Source: JAFDZV01 sp048594725 (GTDB lineage: Bacteria > Bacteroidota > Ignavibacteria > OLB7). From it: a stretch of DNA of 64,000 nucleotides. Where the stretch lies: contig JBMDXA010000146.1 in the NCBI GenBank assembly GCA_048594725.1, positions 1 to 64,000 on the forward strand. The letters are read 5' to 3'. Below are positions 1-8,569 of the stretch, one piece after another (positions within the stretch are counted from its first letter, which is position 1; each line of letters begins with the position of its first letter). The notes under the pieces are model-generated. The model was not told the DNA's origin, did not search any database, and worked only from the letters and a program-made list of their open reading frames with translations. The position numbers and the translations under genes are program-made.

Positions 1-206
1 GTAAAAACGAACTGTGTGCGGCTGGAGTCATAGGCCATCTCATAGTCGTAGGACGGAGAGAACCATGACTCGGGAATCGTATCCTTCCCTTGAATGAGCG
101 AGAATTGTACGCTGTCCTGAAGCGTTACTAATTGCGCGGTAGCCGAAAAGTGGAATGCTATCAGGCTACTAAGAGCTACTAGGAAGGCTTGAAGCTGGCG
201 GCTCAT
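1..206 (-). CDS. N-terminal part of a secreted protein, cut by window edge
   Basis: The minus strand from an ATG at 206 stays open to the window edge. The product begins MSRQLQAFLVALSSLIAFHF and continues SATAQ, a typical signal peptide with an early Arg, a hydrophobic core and an A-x-A cleavage site before Gln. About 68 residues are visible; the mature part (LVTLQDSVQFSLIQGKDTIP onward) is polar and beta-like with no recognised domain. It is probably an exported or cell-surface protein. The C-terminus is outside the window, so type IX sorting cannot be tested. Confidence 0.7.
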   Translation of the reverse strand, partial: MSRQLQAFLVALSSLIAFHFSATAQLVTLQDSVQFSLIQGKDTIPESWFSPSYDYEMAYDSSRTQFVF

Positions 207-731
207 TGATGAGGGATTATACTGTTGAAAAATAACGTATCCCGGTGCATTCTTTCAGAATGAAAGATAGTCGAGATGTCTTGTATGTAAAAGTGTAATC
301 GTATAAACCTGGAAGGGATGCGGCCTGAGAAAGAAGCAGTCTGAGGTCGGCAGAAGGGTGAGAGAGAGGCCATGGACATGTAAACTGTTTGCGATACGTC
401 TTCCCTGCGTCTCTTCGGTGCTGCGGGAAGTTCCGGAACGGACGAGCTGCTGGGCGCCTCTCAATGATTTAGCCATAACCTTTGGGGTTCGCCAGTCTGC
501 TATGGTTCTGCCCGGTTGGCCGTTTTCTGGCCGGGAAGAGGAAATTTTCGTTCGGATGAGGTGATTTCTTGTTCAGTCGCCGGAGAATAGTTATTTCTCC
601 GGCCGGCCTGGAACGCGACCATCCTGCCCGACCGTGCCGATCCGGATCGGCGTGACGGTGTTGGACGACCCGGAATCGGGTTTGCACGGATTTTGCGGGG
701 AACTCCGATCCCAACTAGAATAACAACAGAA
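207..731. other. Intergenic region, no gene supported
   Basis: This is the divergent region between the secreted protein and the desaturase. Short open frames on both strands have no family features. A GC hairpin-like stretch (CCGG..GGCC..GGCCGG) lies near 512-534. Promoters for both flanking genes presumably lie here, but I cannot place them. Confidence 0.5.
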
Positions 732-1781
732 ATGGAAGTACAGGGAAACTCACTGGTCGTAACCGACCCGATAGCCGCGCCGAAAGGGCGGATCAATCTT
801 ATCGATCGTATCGGGCTGAAACTTATCAACGATGAGCGCGATCTGCCGTTCATCCGTCTTTCGCTTCTGCTGACGTTTACCATCATTCCGTTCGCGGTCT
901 ATCTTTTTATTCCCGGCAATTTCAGTTGGTGGCTGGCGCCGATCTATATCGGCCTGGTGGTTGGAGTATTTCTGGGCCCGGTCATCCTGATGCTGCATAA
1001 CACCAGCCATCGGGCGCTCTTCAAGCCCAAATATGCCTGGATGCGCCATTATATCCCCTGGGTTCTCTCCCCGTTTTTCGGCCAGACCCCCGAGACCTAC
1101 TTCACCCACCATATCGGGATGCATCATCCGGAAAACAATATGGATGATGACCTGAGCTGCACCATGCGTATGCAGCGCGACAGCTTCGCCGACTTCGCCC
1201 GCTATCTCGGAAAATTCTATTTCGCCGGACCCTGGGAACTGGCGATCTATCTGCACAAGAAGAATCGCAAGCGGCTGCTGCGCCGCACCGTTATCGGCGA
1301 GCTGAGTTATTACGTGGTGGTGGGTCTTCTCCTCTGGTTCAACTGGCAGGCGGCGCTGGTAGTGTTTCTGATCCCCCTGATCTCCGCCCGTTTCGGCATG
1401 ATGGCCGGCAACTGGGCGCAGCATGCGTTCATCGATGCGAGTGATCCGGAGAACTGTTTCCGCAACAGCATCACCTGCATCAATACCATGTACAACCGCC
1501 GCTGCTTCAACGATGGCTATCATATCGGCCATCACCTGAAGGCCAATCGCCACTGGACCGAGATGCCGGTGGAATTCCAGAATAACCGTGCGGTCTATGC
1601 CCGCGAGGGCGCCGTGGTGTTCGAAGGGCTCGATTATTTCGTGATCTGGTTCCTCCTGATGACCAAGCAGTACAACAAGCTCGCCCGGCATTATGTGGAC
1701 CTTACCGGCACCAGCCCGAGCCACGAGCAGATCGTCGCGCTGCTGCGCGAACGCACCAGGCGAATCCCCGCGATGGCGTGA
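732..1781 (+). CDS. Membrane fatty-acid desaturase family protein
   Basis: A 349-residue integral-membrane di-iron enzyme of the fatty acid desaturase superfamily. The three histidine boxes are visible: HNTSH, HHIGMHH and, near the C-terminal third, HIGHH. A further conserved-looking stretch NWAQHAF lies between them. Hydrophobic segments alternate with the boxes as expected for a bilayer enzyme with cytoplasmic iron ligands. The likely reaction is O2-dependent desaturation or hydroxylation of a membrane lipid acyl chain or a carotenoid-like substrate; the exact substrate is not visible. The frame is open upstream to 693, but I chose ATG 732 (MEVQGNS) because the upstream codons look non-coding. 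It appears to be a single-gene transcript. Confidence 0.85.
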   Translation: MEVQGNSLVVTDPIAAPKGRINLIDRIGLKLINDERDLPFIRLSLLLTFTIIPFAVYLFIPGNFSWWLAPIYIGLVVGVFLGPVILMLHNTSHRALFKPKYAWMRHYIPWVLSPFFGQTPETYFTHHIGMHHPENNMDDDLSCTMRMQRDSFADFARYLGKFYFAGPWELAIYLHKKNRKRLLRRTVIGELSYYVVVGLLLWFNWQAALVVFLIPLISARFGMMAGNWAQHAFIDASDPENCFRNSITCINTMYNRRCFNDGYHIGHHLKANRHWTEMPVEFQNNRAVYAREGAVVFEGLDYFVIWFLLMTKQYNKLARHYVDLTGTSPSHEQIVALLRERTRRIPAMA

Positions 1782-2072
1782 TTGCAGTGACGATTGGGGC
1801 CGAAAAGTGCAGGAGCAGGGAGAGAGAAGTGTTCAGGACACCGGCCTCTCCCTGTTGTATTTTTACTCCGGCCTCCACAACCGGCAACTCTCCCAATCAA
1901 AAATCTACAGGCAACTCTATACTTGAGCGTCCCGCGAGGGAAAATGCATCACGCAAAGCCGCGAAGGCGCAAAGAAGATGTATTCCTTCGCGTCTTTCCG
2001 TGAACTCTGTTGAGAGTTGCCAGTACAAGGGCCGCCAGGCCTGTAATCGAAAATCTAAAATCGAAAATCCCC
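1782..2072. repeat. Intergenic repeats: CGCAAAG-type and AATCGAAAATC-type
   Basis: The convergent spacer between the desaturase and kdpE contains one copy of the CACGCAAAGCCGCGAAGG repeat (1950-1976) and a double AATCGAAAATC unit (2045-2069), both recurring elsewhere in the window. No gene is supported. Confidence 0.65.
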
Positions 2073-2765
2073 CTACTCCTCGCGCAACCGGTATCCCACT
2101 CCCGGTTCGGTGAGGATATACCGGGGCCGGGCCGGATCGGGCTCCAGTTTCTGCCGCAACGTTCCGATATAGACCCGCAGATAATGGGTTTCGCGCATAT
2201 AGGTTGGGCCCCATACCTCCCGCAGAAGATATTGATGCGTAAGCACCTTGCCGGCGTGCCGTACCAGATGCCGGAGCAGATCGTATTCCTTCGGCGTCAG
2301 CTTTATCTCCGCTTCATCCACCGTCACGATCCGCTTTGCCAGATCCACCACCAGGCCCCCGCTACGGAAGACCGGGTCCTCCACCTCCGATTGCAGTTGG
2401 TGCCGGAGCGCGGCACGGATGCGCGCCAGCAGCTCGCCGATGCCGAACGGCTTGGTGACGTAGTCGTCGGCGCCGCGATCGAGCGCATCGATCTTATCCT
2501 GTTCCCGTCCCCGCACCGAAAGGATGATAACCGGCACCTTCGACCATTCTCTGATCCGCCCTATCACCTCCGTGCCGTCGATATCCGGGAGCCCCAGATC
2601 CAGGATCACCACATCGGGATGTTCGGTGGTCGCCATGCGGAGCCCGTCATGGCCGCCGGGGGCCTCGATCACATGGTATCCATGCGCGCTCAGGCTGGCC
2701 CGTAGAAACCGGCGGATCTGCGGCTCGTCGTCCACCACCAGCACCCGTATCTGTTGCTCGTTCAT
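2073..2765 (-). CDS. kdpE: KdpE response regulator
   Basis: A 230-residue OmpR/PhoB-type response regulator. The receiver domain (about 6-118) has the acidic pair D12-D13, phospho-acceptor D56 in VILDLGLPDIDG and the switch Lys in YVTKPFG. The C-terminal winged helix (about 135-228) has ELTPKEYDLL-type features (here IKLTPKEYDLLRHLVRHAGK) and a GVGYRL ending. It receives phosphate from KdpD and activates the kdp operon under potassium limitation or osmotic stress. The start overlaps the end of kdpD by 4 bases (ATGA), so the two are translationally coupled. It is the last gene of the kdp cluster. Confidence 0.96.
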   Translation of the reverse strand: MNEQQIRVLVVDDEPQIRRFLRASLSAHGYHVIEAPGGHDGLRMATTEHPDVVILDLGLPDIDGTEVIGRIREWSKVPVIILSVRGREQDKIDALDRGADDYVTKPFGIGELLARIRAALRHQLQSEVEDPVFRSGGLVVDLAKRIVTVDEAEIKLTPKEYDLLRHLVRHAGKVLTHQYLLREVWGPTYMRETHYLRVYIGTLRQKLEPDPARPRYILTEPGVGYRLREE

Positions 2766-5497
2766 CGGTTCATCTCCGTTTGCTCCAGACTGGGGGGCTT
2801 CTCCGGCAGCGGCAGACGAATCGTGAAGATCGTTCCGCGTGCTTCCTCTCCCCGCATAGCCGCCGGGCTGCGGGCGGTGATGGTCCCGCCATGCTCCTCC
2901 ACGATCCCCCGGCAGATCGACAGGCCCAGCCCCGTTCCGGCGCTCTGGCGGTCGCCATGCTCCACGCGATAGAATTTATCGAAAATACGTTCCAGGTCTT
3001 CCGGTGGCACCCCGCGCCCTTCATCCTCAACCTCCGTCACAAGCCAGCGCTCATCCTGAAACGAGCGTATCGTGATCGTGGTTCCGGGAGGAGAATATTT
3101 GGCGGCATTATCCAGAAGGTTCACCAGGGCCTGCTCCATCAGGACGAAGTCGAGGCGGACCATCGGAAGGGCAGGGGGGATATCCACGGCGACCGTGTAG
3201 CGGGCGAGCCCGCGTGCAAGCCTGGAGAGGGCGCTGCCGGCAAGATCTCCCATCTCGGTCCATTCCAGGTTCAGCCGCAGCGCTCCCGATTCCAGCCGCG
3301 TTGTATCCAGCAGATTCCCCACAAAGCGGTTCAGCCGTTCGGCCTCCTCCTGAACCGTGCTCAGAAGATCGCGGCGGGTGGGCTCATCATAGCGTGCCCC
3401 TTCTTCCAGAAGGCTTGTGGCCGAGCCGAGGATGGAGGCCAGCGGCGTACGGAGATCGTGGGAGATGGAGGAGAGGAGGGTTGCCTGAAGGCGCTCGCGC
3501 TCGCTCAGAAGCCGCGCCTGTTCTATCTCCGTGCTCAGGCGTGCCCGCTCAAGAGCCACCACCGCCTGATCGGCGAGCGATTCCAGAAAGCGATGATGTT
3601 CCGGGGAGAGAGGCTGCTCCGGCAGCCGTGGCTGGAGTGCCAGTACGCCGATGCTCCCCTGGCCGCTTTTCAGCGGCAGATAGTGCCAGCGTTCGCCGGG
3701 GAGCGTATCGGTGCCGAGCCCGGCCTCCCGGCTATGCTGCCATGTCCAGGCCGCCGATGCGCATTCGCGGGCGTCCAGACGTGTGCCGGGGGGATAGGCG
3801 CTCCGTTCCAGAAGTTTCCCCTCCTCCGGCAGAAGCACCACGGCGCTTGCGTCCAGTATCTGCGATACCTTCGTCACGATCGTTCCCAGAACGCTTTCGG
3901 TTCCGGCCGCTCCGGCCAGTTCCCGGCTCAGGCTGTAGAGCGCCGCGGTGGCCGCCTCCCGCTGCTGCGCGGCGTTCGCCTGCTCCCGTATCCTCCCGGC
4001 CAGATTGCTCGTCAGGATAGCCACGGCCAGATAGACCAGCAACGCCAGCACGTCCTGCGGGCTTGCGATGGTGAAGGTGTAGTGCGGAGGGACCAGGAAG
4101 AAGTCGTAGACCAGAACGCTCAGCACCGACACGGTGATGGAGACGCGCAGGCCGGAGCGGGCGGCGCTGAAAAGAACGGCCGCCAGAAAGACCATGGAGA
4201 GATTGGGGAGGGAGAGATAGCTCTTCAGCAGCTCGGCGGCAATTGCGGCCACCGCCACGGCGGCGATGCCGACGAGATATTCCGCCGGACGTTCCCGCCA
4301 CCCCCGCGACGGGGCGGCTGCGGCGGCGGGCCGGGTCTCCTCCTCCTGTCCGGCGATCACGTAGATATCGATGTTCCCCCCTTTACGCAGCAGCTCCCGG
4401 ACGATGGAGCCGTGGCGCAGTTCGAAGAGCCGGGAGCGCTGCGATTTGCCTATCACGATCTCGGTCACGTTGCGCGATCGTGCGTAGCGGAGCAGATCGT
4501 CCGCCACGTGCTGGCCGGGGATGGTCACGGCCTCGCCGCCAAGCTCGCCGGCCAGCCGGAGCGTTCCGGCGATCCGCTCGCGATCGGCCTGGCCCAGCCT
4601 GAAGTGCGCCGGGGTCTCCACATAGACCGCCATCCACTCGGCGCGCCGCCGCTCGGCCATGCGCCGCGCCGCCCGCACCAGACGAGGGGAGAGGGGACTG
4701 GGCCCGATGCTCACCAGCATCCGTTCGGTAGTGGGCCAGGGGCCGGCGATGGCATGCGCCTGCATATAGCCCTGCATCTGGTCGTCCACGCGCTGCGCCA
4801 TCGTCCGGAGCGCAAGCTGCCGCAGGGCACTCAAGTTTCCCGGACGGAAATAGTTCTGCGCCGCATGCGTTGCCAGTTCGGGGAGATACACCTTTCCCTC
4901 CTTCAATCTGGCGAGCAGTTCCTCGGTGGAGATATCGACCAGCTCCACCTCGTCGGCACGTTCCAGGATTCTATCGGGGATCGTCTCCCGCACGCGTATC
5001 CCGGTGATCTGCGCCACCGCATCATTCAGGCTTTCAAGGTGCTGGATGTTGACGGTGGTATAGACATCGATCCCCGATGCCAGCAGCTCCTCCACATCGA
5101 GATAACGTTTCAGATGGCGGCTTCCCGGAGCGTTGGTGTGGGCCAGTTCATCCACCAGTGCCAGCTGCGGCTTGCGCGCCGTGATCGCGTCAAGGTCCAT
5201 CTCCTGTAGGGTGCGTCCCTTGTACTCCACCGTGCGCCGGGGGATCAGTTCCAGTCCCAGCATCATCTCCGCCGTCTCCGCTCGGCCATGCGTCTCGGCG
5301 ATGCCGATCGCCACGTCGGTGCCGTTGATGGCACGCAGCCGCGCGGCCTCCAGCATGGTGTAGGTTTTCCCTACGCCGGGAGCGGCTCCCAGAAAGATCT
5401 TGAGCCGCCCCCCATGCCGCCGTTCCTCCCGGTTCGCTTCATCAAGAAGGGCCTCGGGACGGGGACGGGAATGCGCTCCCGGACTGGTGTTGGACAT
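2762..5497 (-). CDS. kdpD: KdpD sensor histidine kinase
   Basis: A 911-residue sensor kinase of usual KdpD length. The N-terminal KdpD domain (about 30-240) carries the Walker A motif GAAPGVGKT near residue 37 and LVDELAHTN. A universal-stress-protein-like domain follows (about 250-370), then four closely spaced membrane helices (about 405-510), a GAF-like region, the HisKA motif SHDLRTPL with phospho-His H680, and the HATPase boxes NLLDNAAKYS, DEGRGVP and GTGLGLSI. It senses low potassium or turgor at the inner membrane and controls KdpE. A 242-base spacer separates it from kdpC upstream, so kdpDE may have its own promoter. Confidence 0.97.
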   Translation of the reverse strand: MSNTSPGAHSRPRPEALLDEANREERRHGGRLKIFLGAAPGVGKTYTMLEAARLRAINGTDVAIGIAETHGRAETAEMMLGLELIPRRTVEYKGRTLQEMDLDAITARKPQLALVDELAHTNAPGSRHLKRYLDVEELLASGIDVYTTVNIQHLESLNDAVAQITGIRVRETIPDRILERADEVELVDISTEELLARLKEGKVYLPELATHAAQNYFRPGNLSALRQLALRTMAQRVDDQMQGYMQAHAIAGPWPTTERMLVSIGPSPLSPRLVRAARRMAERRRAEWMAVYVETPAHFRLGQADRERIAGTLRLAGELGGEAVTIPGQHVADDLLRYARSRNVTEIVIGKSQRSRLFELRHGSIVRELLRKGGNIDIYVIAGQEEETRPAAAAAPSRGWRERPAEYLVGIAAVAVAAIAAELLKSYLSLPNLSMVFLAAVLFSAARSGLRVSITVSVLSVLVYDFFLVPPHYTFTIASPQDVLALLVYLAVAILTSNLAGRIREQANAAQQREAATAALYSLSRELAGAAGTESVLGTIVTKVSQILDASAVVLLPEEGKLLERSAYPPGTRLDARECASAAWTWQHSREAGLGTDTLPGERWHYLPLKSGQGSIGVLALQPRLPEQPLSPEHHRFLESLADQAVVALERARLSTEIEQARLLSERERLQATLLSSISHDLRTPLASILGSATSLLEEGARYDEPTRRDLLSTVQEEAERLNRFVGNLLDTTRLESGALRLNLEWTEMGDLAGSALSRLARGLARYTVAVDIPPALPMVRLDFVLMEQALVNLLDNAAKYSPPGTTITIRSFQDERWLVTEVEDEGRGVPPEDLERIFDKFYRVEHGDRQSAGTGLGLSICRGIVEEHGGTITARSPAAMRGEEARGTIFTIRLPLPEKPPSLEQTEMNR

Positions 5498-5739
5498 GAT
5501 GGGGATTCCCGATGTTCGATGAGGAGAGAACTACCTGGGGGCATTTTCGATTGGAGAAAATGCAGGGAGCCGCAATCCCGTATCGGCCGCCGCGCCGTGC
5601 GGGCGATGTGTAAAGATACGAGGCGGCCGTTGTGCCCGTAAAGCTCCTCCCGGAATGAACGTACTTCAGGGGAATCCCCGGCATCGCCGCGGCGGATAAC
5701 GGAGTAGGGACCACTGCCCGGCCGGCCGGCAAGCTCCCA

Positions 5740-6306
5740 TCATCCGGCAATGCTATCCAGCGCCAGGTTCAGGCCCAGCACATGGACACGCGGTTCGCCG
5801 AGCATGCCCAGATCGCGTCCCTGGGTATGAGTGCGGATCAGCTCGCGAACCTGCTCCAGCCGCAGCCCCCGCTCCCGTGCCACCCTGGGTGCCTGGAACC
5901 CGGCGGCCGCAGGGGTGATATGCGGGTCCAGCCCGCTGGCCGATGCGGTCACCATATCCACGGGAACGGCCGCCGCGCTGTTCTCCGCGCGGAGCAGGCG
6001 TGCAAGGCTATCCATCCGCCGTATCAGCGCAGCGCTGGTGGGGCCCAGGTTCGAGCCTCCCGAGGCCGCCGCATCGTAGCCGGTGCCGGCGGCCGAGGGG
6101 CGCGAATGAAAATATCCTCTTCCGGTGAAGTTCTGCCCTATCAGCTCCGAGCCCACCACCGTGCCGCGGCGGCGGACCAGGCTTCCTTCGGCCTGATGGG
6201 GAAACAGAGCCTGGGCGATGCCCGTGATCGCCAGAGGATAGATCAGCCCTGTGATGATCGTAAGAAGTATCGCCAGGGCGAATGCGGGACGTAGTTGGGA
6301 AAGCAT
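5740..6306 (-). CDS. kdpC: KdpC, potassium-transporting ATPase C subunit
   Basis: A 188-residue single-pass membrane subunit. It has the N-terminal helix (RPAFALAILLTIITGLIYPL) and the periplasmic KdpC signature elements: GSELIGQNF, GYFHSRPSA, NLGPTS, VTASASGLDPHI and LNLALD near the end. It stabilises the KdpFABC complex and modulates affinity for potassium/ATP. The spacers on both sides (174 bases to kdpB, 242 to kdpD) are unusually long for a kdp operon; the former is made of dispersed repeats. Confidence 0.96.
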   Translation of the reverse strand: MLSQLRPAFALAILLTIITGLIYPLAITGIAQALFPHQAEGSLVRRRGTVVGSELIGQNFTGRGYFHSRPSAAGTGYDAAASGGSNLGPTSAALIRRMDSLARLLRAENSAAAVPVDMVTASASGLDPHITPAAAGFQAPRVARERGLRLEQVRELIRTHTQGRDLGMLGEPRVHVLGLNLALDSIAG

Positions 6307-6310
6307 GAGG

Positions 6311-6477
6311 TTTTCGATTGACGATTTTAGATTGACGATTTTAGATTGACGGGAAGGAGTCCGTCGTCAGTAGTCCGTGGCTTCGGCAAGGGGAATCCAC
6401 ATTGAGCATGTAGAATCAGGTTCAACGACGACGGACCACTGACAGCGGGCGCAGCCCGCATACTGACCACGGACCAC
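6311..6477. repeat. Repeat cluster between kdpB and kdpC
   Basis: Two repeat families lie side by side. Positions 6311-6350 hold GATTTTAGATTGAC units (reverse of the AATCGAAAATC family). Positions 6361-6477 hold the TCAGTAGTCCGTGG family, first direct (6366-6380), then as an inverted partner with the core GCGGGCGCAGCCCGC and TGACCACGGACCAC. The halves could pair into a long imperfect hairpin in the kdp transcript. Confidence 0.7.
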
Positions 6478-6480
6478 CCT

Positions 6481-8529
6481 CTACTTCCCCATCACCAGAT
6501 TCACGATCACATCGATGATCTTGATGCCGATAAAGGGAACGGCCACGCCGCCAAGGCCGTACACCAGAAGATTGCGGCGGAGGATGGCGCCTGCGCCGAG
6601 CGGCCTGTAGGGGACGCCACGGAGCGCAAGCGGGATAAGCGCTATGATGACCAGCGCATTGAAGATCACCGCAGAGAGGATGGCGCTCTGCGGCGAGCCG
6701 AGCCCCATCACGTTCAGTGCGTTCAGTTCCGGATAGGCGGCCGCGAACATCGCCGGGATGATGGCGAAGTATTTCGCCACGTCGTTGGCGATGCTGAAGG
6801 TGGTGAGCGATCCGCGTGTTATCAGAAGCTGTTTGCCGATCGCCACGATCTCGATCAGCTTCGTCGGGTTGGAATCCAGATCCACCATGTTCCCCGCCTC
6901 CTTGGCCGCGGCGGTGCCGGTGTTCATCGCCACTCCCACATCGGCCTGTGCCAGAGCGGGGGCATCGTTGGTGCCGTCGCCGCACATCGCCACCAGTTTG
7001 CCTCTGGACTGCTCCTCGCGGATCAGCTTCAGCTTGTTCTCCGGGGTGGCCTCCGCCAGAAAGTCATCAACTCCCGCCTCGGCGGCTATCGCCGCGGCGG
7101 TGAGCGGGTTGTCGCCGGTAATCATCACGGTGCGGATGCCCATCCGGCGCAGCTCGGCGAATCGTTCGCGCATTCCTCCCTTCACGATATCCTTCAGATA
7201 GATCACGCCAAGGACGTGGCCGTCGCGCGCCACCACGAGCGGTGTCCCTCCGGATTTCGCTATCCGCTCCACGGCCTCGTTCAGCTCCTTCGGCGGGAGA
7301 TAGCGGCTGCCGTTGCGCCCGGCCACATAGCGCTGCACGGCATCGGCCGCGCCTTTGCGTATCTCGGTTCCGTTCAGGTTCACGCCGCTCATCCGGGTCT
7401 GCGCGGTGAAGGGGATGAACTCCGCGCCAAGCGAAGCGAGTTCCCGCTCGCGCAGGCCATACTTCTCCTTTGCCAGCACCACGATGGAGCGTCCCTCCGG
7501 GGTTTCATCGCTGAGCGATGAGAGCTGCGCGGCATCGGCGAGGTCGGTTTCGGAAACCCCCGGCATCGGCACGAACTCGCTTGCCATCCGGTTTCCCAGC
7601 GTGATGGTGCCGGTCTTGTCCAGCAGGAGCGTATCCACATCCCCGGCCGCCTCCACCGCGCGGCCGCTGGTTGCCAGCACGTTGTACTGTATCAGGCGGT
7701 CCATGCCGGCGATGCCGATCGCCGAGAGGAGCCCGCCGATGGTGGTGGGGATCAGCGTGACCAGGAGCGCCACCAGGATGGTGACCGGTATGGCGGTTCC
7801 GGCATACAGCCCGAACATCTCGATGGTGGCTACCGCCAGCAGGAAGACGATGGTAAGGCCGGAGAGGAGGATGCCGAGGGCGATCTCGTTCGGCGTCTTC
7901 TGCCGCTGCGCCCCCTCAACCAGCGCTATCATCCGGTCGATGAAGGTCTCGCCGGGATTGGAGGTGATGCGGACCTTGATCCAGTCCGAGAGCACCCGCG
8001 TGCCGCCGGTGACCGCCGAGCGATCGCCGCCGCTCTCGCGGATCACCGGAGCCGATTCCCCCGTGATGGCCGCCTCGTTCACCGAGGCCACCCCCTCTAT
8101 CACATCGCCGTCGCCGGGGATGATGTCCCCCGCTTCAACCAGCACCAGGCTGCCGCGCCGCAGCGCGGTGGCGGCCACTTCCGCATACTCCCTGCCGGAC
8201 GGGCCGTGCAGCAGTTTGGCCGATGTCTCGGTCTTGGCCCGGCGAAGCGTCTCGGCCTGCGCCTTGCCGCGCCCCTCGGCCATCGCCTCGGCGAAGTTGG
8301 CGAAGAGGATGGTGAACCAGAGCCACGCGGCGATCTGCCCTGTAAACACAGGGTCCCCGCCGGGCAGGGCGAACTCGCGCACCAGGAGGATCGTGGTAAG
8401 CAGTGCCACCACTTCCACCACGAACATCACCGGGTTGCGCATCAGCGTGCGCGGGTTCAGCTTGATGAACGAATCCCGGAGCGCCCGCCCCACGATGGCG
8501 GTGTCGAAGAGAGATGATTGTGTGGACAT
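6481..8529 (-). CDS. kdpB: KdpB, P-type ATPase catalytic subunit
   Basis: A 682-residue P-type ATPase of usual length for KdpB. It shows the phosphorylation motif DKTGT with D304, the actuator TGES motif with S159 at the position of the inhibitory phospho-serine known in E. coli, the hinge motif MVTGDN-like MITGDNPLTA, GDGTNDAPALAQADVG, and the KdpB-specific SLTTFSIANDVAKYFAI. It hydrolyses ATP to drive potassium uptake through KdpA. kdpA ends 40 bases upstream. All catalytic motifs are intact, so the pump should be functional. Confidence 0.98.
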   Translation of the reverse strand: MSTQSSLFDTAIVGRALRDSFIKLNPRTLMRNPVMFVVEVVALLTTILLVREFALPGGDPVFTGQIAAWLWFTILFANFAEAMAEGRGKAQAETLRRAKTETSAKLLHGPSGREYAEVAATALRRGSLVLVEAGDIIPGDGDVIEGVASVNEAAITGESAPVIRESGGDRSAVTGGTRVLSDWIKVRITSNPGETFIDRMIALVEGAQRQKTPNEIALGILLSGLTIVFLLAVATIEMFGLYAGTAIPVTILVALLVTLIPTTIGGLLSAIGIAGMDRLIQYNVLATSGRAVEAAGDVDTLLLDKTGTITLGNRMASEFVPMPGVSETDLADAAQLSSLSDETPEGRSIVVLAKEKYGLRERELASLGAEFIPFTAQTRMSGVNLNGTEIRKGAADAVQRYVAGRNGSRYLPPKELNEAVERIAKSGGTPLVVARDGHVLGVIYLKDIVKGGMRERFAELRRMGIRTVMITGDNPLTAAAIAAEAGVDDFLAEATPENKLKLIREEQSRGKLVAMCGDGTNDAPALAQADVGVAMNTGTAAAKEAGNMVDLDSNPTKLIEIVAIGKQLLITRGSLTTFSIANDVAKYFAIIPAMFAAAYPELNALNVMGLGSPQSAILSAVIFNALVIIALIPLALRGVPYRPLGAGAILRRNLLVYGLGGVAVPFIGIKIIDVIVNLVMGK

Positions 8530-8569
8530 GATCTATCGGTATGAACTGTCAGGTACTGTGCGGGTTCGC

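Noticed and set aside
2780..5209. An 809-codon open frame on the plus strand opposite kdpD
   Set aside because: It lies within the certain KdpD coding region and has no domain or start signal.
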